Below, piece by piece: positions 60,680 to 64,000 of a stretch of 64,000 nucleotides of DNA. Origin of the DNA: an uncultured Prevotella sp. (lineage in GTDB: Bacteria > Bacteroidota > Bacteroidia > Bacteroidales > Bacteroidaceae); assembly GCA_934202525.1 (NCBI GenBank), contig CAKPYB010000009.1, positions 1 to 64,000 of the forward strand. Direction: 5' to 3'. The position numbers and the translations under genes were made by a program. Within the stretch, counting starts at the first letter, position 1. Every line of letters begins with the position of its first letter. The notes under the pieces are model-generated. The model searched no databases and was not told where the DNA came from. It worked only from the letters and a program-made list of their open reading frames with translations.

Positions 60680-62061
60680 AAAGTATAGACCACCGAAGTA
60701 AGATTTCCGAAGACTGGGGTGAGCAGACCGGTTACGGTAGAGATGGCATCATCCTTGCCCGAGCCGTCACTATCAGAACTCTTGGCTAGATTGATGACCA
60801 TTGCCAGTTTCTGACCTACGATGAGCTTCTGAATCTTTGCATCTATCGGATGATTACTTGGTTTCACGGCATATTGCGCCATCAGCTGGTCGCTACCGCT
60901 AAAGAACTGCTTGTCATCCGTCACACCGAAATAGAACGAGGTCTTGCCATCGGTATAGAAGTAAGCATTCTTTCCCCAATTGGCTATCTTCGCACCAGCC
61001 GGACATGAAGTTTTCCAATAATCAACATCGCCCAGCCACTTGGCATGCGACAGTTTAGCAGCCATCGTCATCTGCATGTTGTTATCTGTAAGCGAAGGCA
61101 TCACGATAGCCATATCCCCATCCACACTACGGATGATATTATCCATGTCGATGGCCTGGTTGATACCCATCAGGAGGGTCTGAAGGCTGCGGTTGCTCTG
61201 CATCATCGGCAGGAACTGCTCGCCCTTTACGTTCATGAAGATACCCGCCAGGGCATCAGCAGGCATCGACTTAACGTAGCTGCCTTTAATCGGACGATAG
61301 GTTTGAGCCGCCTTCTTCAGGGCCTCATCTATTTCTTTATTAAAGGAGAAGGTTTCTCCCTTCACCTGCAGGATACCGTCTTTCACGTCCATCTCGGCAG
61401 CAATCACTACCTGCGAAGGGTCGGTATCCTTAGGCGTGCCAAGGGTAAATGGAGCTACGAACTTCTCCGGCAGCGCCTGAGCCTGAGCCACCATAGCCAT
61501 AGGCGAAGTGATGGTTTCCAGTCGCTCGAACATAGGCGATGCGGTAATACCTTCGTCCTCATCAGCCTTCAGATATTTCACCATCTGCTGCTGGAGCTGG
61601 GCCTGCGCATCGGCTACAACCGGTCCCATAACGAGGAGTGCCTGATCAGAAAAGCCGACCAGCCACGAATTTTTCAATACAGAGAAATGAAAGCCTTTAC
61701 GCTCCTTCACCTCTGTAGCGATATGCTGTTTGGCAAGCGAAGCAAGCCAGTCTTCCACATCGCCCTCATCGCTCACCTTGGCACAAAGTCCGAGGTTGCC
61801 ATCAACACTCTCAAAGAGGAATATCTTCTCAGAGATGTCGATGCCACACTTCGATGCATCCTCAACGTGCAGCAGAGACTTGAGCATTCCCGCCTTGTCT
61901 TCATCGCTTTTTCCGGATGCCATCTGCTGCATATCAACAGAGATGAGCGCAGTATTTTTCTTTGGAATGGCATTGAGATAGTCAGTGCCCGAGCATGAGC
62001 TCAGCAATCCCAATACAACTGCCAAGCACATGAACATCAAACTCTTATGCAATCTTTTCAT
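60664..62061 (-). CDS. DUF4836 family lipoprotein
   Basis: 465 residues from ATG 62061 (MKRLHKSLMFMCLAVVLG), since an earlier ATG at 62100 precedes a normal signal. The lipobox LLSSC places the lipid at about residue 23. The body matches DUF4836: SCSGTDYLNAIPKKNTALISVD, then long alpha/beta repeats, FMNVKGEQFLPM and a C-terminal TSVVYTLKVKR. The family is found in Bacteroidota and its role is not known. It lies 14 bp after rsmE. Confidence 0.85.
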   Translation of the reverse strand: MKRLHKSLMFMCLAVVLGLLSSCSGTDYLNAIPKKNTALISVDMQQMASGKSDEDKAGMLKSLLHVEDASKCGIDISEKIFLFESVDGNLGLCAKVSDEGDVEDWLASLAKQHIATEVKERKGFHFSVLKNSWLVGFSDQALLVMGPVVADAQAQLQQQMVKYLKADEDEGITASPMFERLETITSPMAMVAQAQALPEKFVAPFTLGTPKDTDPSQVVIAAEMDVKDGILQVKGETFSFNKEIDEALKKAAQTYRPIKGSYVKSMPADALAGIFMNVKGEQFLPMMQSNRSLQTLLMGINQAIDMDNIIRSVDGDMAIVMPSLTDNNMQMTMAAKLSHAKWLGDVDYWKTSCPAGAKIANWGKNAYFYTDGKTSFYFGVTDDKQFFSGSDQLMAQYAVKPSNHPIDAKIQKLIVGQKLAMVINLAKSSDSDGSGKDDAISTVTGLLTPVFGNLTSVVYTLKVKR

Positions 62062-62075
62062 CACACTAGTAAATA

Positions 62076-62831
62076 TTATAAAGCTCTTGCCAGATGGCAC
62101 ATGTTGACAGCCACCAATCCTGCTGTTTCCGTACGGAGGCGACTGGTGCCAAGCGAAACACTCTCATATCCGTTTTCCAGGGCCAGTCTCACCTCATCGA
62201 TAGAGAAATCGCCCTCAGGCCCTACCAGCACGGTGATGTCATCGGCACCCTCCTGGGCTGCTCCGGCAGAATCATCAGCTGGACATGACTTGGAAATCTC
62301 GGCAAAAAAGTCTTTCTTTTCTATCTCCTCATAACAATGACAGATAAACTTTCTGCCATTGCGGGGAGTAGTAATAAAATCTTTAAAGTTCTGCAGTTCG
62401 TTGACCACAGGTTTCCAAGCCTTGCGGCTCTGCTTGACGGCAGAAACCACAATCTTGTCTATGCGGTCTATGCGGATGACCTTGCGTTCAGAGAACTTGC
62501 AGTTGAGGAAAGAGATTTCATCGAAGCCGATTTCCGTAGCCTTCTCTGCCATCCATTCAATGCGGTCCATCATCTTTGTCGGGGCGATGGCCAGGTGAAT
62601 GTGTCCGCGCCAGGCAGGCTGCTGCGGCATAACCTCCTTCACCTCATAGATGCACCGTTTGTTGGTAGCCAGCGAAACTTCTGCACGGTAGAACACCCCC
62701 TTGCCATCCATCAGGAACAATTCGTCCCCCGCCTGGATACGCAAAACCCTGAGTGCATGAGTAGCCTCTTCCTGAGGCAGTTCTGTCTGTGTAGCCGCAT
62801 CTGGCACATAGAAAAATCTAACTTCTTTCAT
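62076..62831 (-). CDS. rsmE: 16S rRNA (uracil-1498-N3)-methyltransferase
   Basis: 251 residues. N-terminal PUA-like domain (MKEVRFFYVPDAATQTELPQEEATHALRVLRIQAGD) and a C-terminal SPOUT knot (ITVLVGPEGDFSIDEVRLALENGYESVSLGTSRLRTETAGL). The GPEGDFS and LRTETA motifs bind SAM. It methylates U1498 near the decoding site. It is in a leftward group with the DUF4836 gene. Confidence 0.95.
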   Translation of the reverse strand: MKEVRFFYVPDAATQTELPQEEATHALRVLRIQAGDELFLMDGKGVFYRAEVSLATNKRCIYEVKEVMPQQPAWRGHIHLAIAPTKMMDRIEWMAEKATEIGFDEISFLNCKFSERKVIRIDRIDKIVVSAVKQSRKAWKPVVNELQNFKDFITTPRNGRKFICHCYEEIEKKDFFAEISKSCPADDSAGAAQEGADDITVLVGPEGDFSIDEVRLALENGYESVSLGTSRLRTETAGLVAVNMCHLARAL

Positions 62832-62891
62832 TTCCTCTTATTGTTACTTTTTCTTCTTAATTTTCTGTTATTCCGTAAGAATATCCTTTAA

Positions 62892-63455
62892 TTATTCACT
62901 TTTTTTGCCTTTGCGGCGCTCTATCTCATCACGAATGGCTGAGGCTGTTTCGTAATCTTCTTCATTAATGGCACAATCCAATGCTTTTTCGAGCATCTGG
63001 TCTGGCAAAGCCGAAATAGGTACTGCACAAGAAGCCGAGCTCATATCATTTTTATTAAAAGGAGTAGAAATTTCCTTTATAACCAGCTCTGTTGTATACA
63101 TTTCTATATCCGCAGCCACAGACAGCAACACAGCCTGGTCAGTCTTGATGCTCATACGTTCATTTGTGATTTTATTCACAAGAGTAGCATATACTCCCCT
63201 CTCTGGCGTAGCATCGAATTCGAGATAGAAATCGTCTACATTGAGCCTGTCAAATAGTGTCCAAAGTACAGAGATCACATCATTTTTAAAATCAGAAGTT
63301 TTCGAATTACATGCCTTCAGCTGCTCTGCTACATATTCATTAGTCATAATAGACAAAGCTCTTTTTTCGGATTCGTCTACCAAACTAATAATACATGTCC
63401 CGGAAGCTTCCGGAATGCCAAAGCAGGCAGCGAGTTTAAGTTTGTACAACATCAT
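62892..63455 (-). CDS. Bifunctional nuclease domain (DUF151) protein with UVR motif
   Basis: 187 residues. A DUF151-type domain (residues 5-135) is followed by a UvrB/UvrC-like helical motif at the C-terminus (EKALDCAINEEDYETASAIRDEIERRK, about 155-181). Plant homologues have DNase/RNase activity and UVR proteins bind DNA-repair factors; in bacteria the role is not settled. It lies 60 bp upstream of rsmE on the same strand. Confidence 0.85.
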   Translation of the reverse strand: MMLYKLKLAACFGIPEASGTCIISLVDESEKRALSIMTNEYVAEQLKACNSKTSDFKNDVISVLWTLFDRLNVDDFYLEFDATPERGVYATLVNKITNERMSIKTDQAVLLSVAADIEMYTTELVIKEISTPFNKNDMSSASCAVPISALPDQMLEKALDCAINEEDYETASAIRDEIERRKGKKSE

Positions 63456-63543
63456 TATGTACCCTTTCTTTATTTAAATTTATTTATATTCTTACGTAAC
63501 ATTCTGTTTTTACTCTCGCGTTGAGTATGACACTTTTTCTTCC

Positions 63544-64000
63544 TTATTTCTGTTCTTTCTTCGGACGGAAGAGGACAGCAAAGGCTACTGCTACCACGAG
63601 CGCATAACCGGCAAAGATGAACCAGCAGGTTTTCCAGTCACCCATCAGGTAGCCATCATCTGTCCAGTGGCAGTAATGGTTGATGACCATACCTGCAAGA
63701 ATGGTTCCGATAGATGCTCCCAGACCGTTGGTCATCAGCATGAACAGTCCCTGAGCCGATGCTCTTACCTTCACATCACATTTCTGGTCTACAAACAGAC
63801 CGCCCGACACATTGAAGAAGTCGAAGGCTACACCGTAAACGATGCATGAGAGGATGAAGAAGGTAACACCCGGAAATGCAGGATTACCCAATCCGAAGAA
63901 ACCGAATCGCAAAACCCATGCCATCATGGCGATGAGCATCACAACCTTGATGCCATAACGCTTCAGGAAGAACGGAATCAGCAGGATGCAGAGCGCCTCT
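63544..64000 (-). CDS. Nucleoside permease, MFS (NupG-like), 3' part only
   Basis: The frame remains open to the window edge, so only the C-terminal 150 or so residues are seen. Four hydrophobic helices, with the segments FNVSGGLFVDQKCDVKVRASAQGLFMLMTNGLGASIG and a charged tail RPKKEQK, match nucleoside:H+ symporters of the MFS. Adjacent to the DUF151 protein on the same strand. It takes up nucleosides across the inner membrane. Confidence 0.82.
   Translation of the reverse strand, partial: EALCILLIPFFLKRYGIKVVMLIAMMAWVLRFGFFGLGNPAFPGVTFFILSCIVYGVAFDFFNVSGGLFVDQKCDVKVRASAQGLFMLMTNGLGASIGTILAGMVINHYCHWTDDGYLMGDWKTCWFIFAGYALVVAVAFAVLFRPKKEQK

Overview
The window looks like chromosomal DNA from a gut- or oral-type member of the Bacteroidales, most likely Prevotella/Segatella. 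The evidence is as follows. Many genes are preceded by the Bacteroidota promoter pattern (TTTG, about 19-20 bp, TAnnTTTG). No Shine-Dalgarno motifs stand out. Bacteroidota-typical families are present: smalltalk microprotein, DUF1573, DUF4494, DUF4836, DUF5020, head-GIN, Oar-like TonB receptors and a probable type-9-secretion tail. Intergenic hairpin repeats are abundant. No rRNA or tRNA gene, CRISPR array or intact transposon was seen. The species call is inference.

Layout. 0-1.2 kb: HU-like DNA-binding protein, smalltalk microprotein and N-acetylmuramoyl-alanine amidase, a recurring Bacteroidales cassette. 1.3-4.9 kb: DUF1573 and flavodoxin/ferredoxin (EFR1) genes between two related palindromic repeat elements, then a secreted M6 metalloprotease. 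4.9-26.6 kb: mostly housekeeping genes. These are PLP homeostasis protein, aminotransferase, lipoprotein-release-type permease, two tandem AMP-forming ligases, Crp/Fnr regulator, LepA, a pheT-yebC-TSCPD group, PBP1A, pyrB-pyrI, glyA, a Tsx-like outer-membrane protein and a head-GIN lipoprotein. 26.6-28.9 kb: an unstable accessory stretch with a zeta-like kinase gene and a small partner gene, a decayed duplicate of the head-GIN 5' end, and several tandem or inverted repeats.

28.9-41.4 kb is the most interesting block. Two large paralogous surface lipoproteins are followed by a same-strand cluster: TolC-like outer-membrane protein, HlyD-like adaptor, a multi-zinc-ribbon membrane protein that resembles TackOD1 signalling output proteins, a processive-type family-2 glycosyltransferase, a nucleotide-sugar dehydrogenase and a single-domain response regulator. 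Together these look like a synthase-dependent exopolysaccharide factory for a uronic-acid-containing polymer, with its own phospho-signalling input and a tripartite-efflux-style exit route.

41.4-48.6 kb: formate metabolism and neighbours. pflB, a DUF6722-like small membrane protein, two tandem paralogous single-helix microproteins of 28-29 residues and pflA lie on the minus strand. thiE, fhs and queH follow. A 39-codon ORF with its own promoter and terminator sits upstream of pflB. 48.9-64 kb: metallophosphoesterase, beta-lactamase-like serine hydrolase, two tandem Oar-like TonB-dependent receptors without a SusD partner, an ABC exporter-type pair, a DUF4836 lipoprotein, RsmE, a bifunctional-nuclease/UVR protein and the end of a nucleoside permease cut by the window edge.
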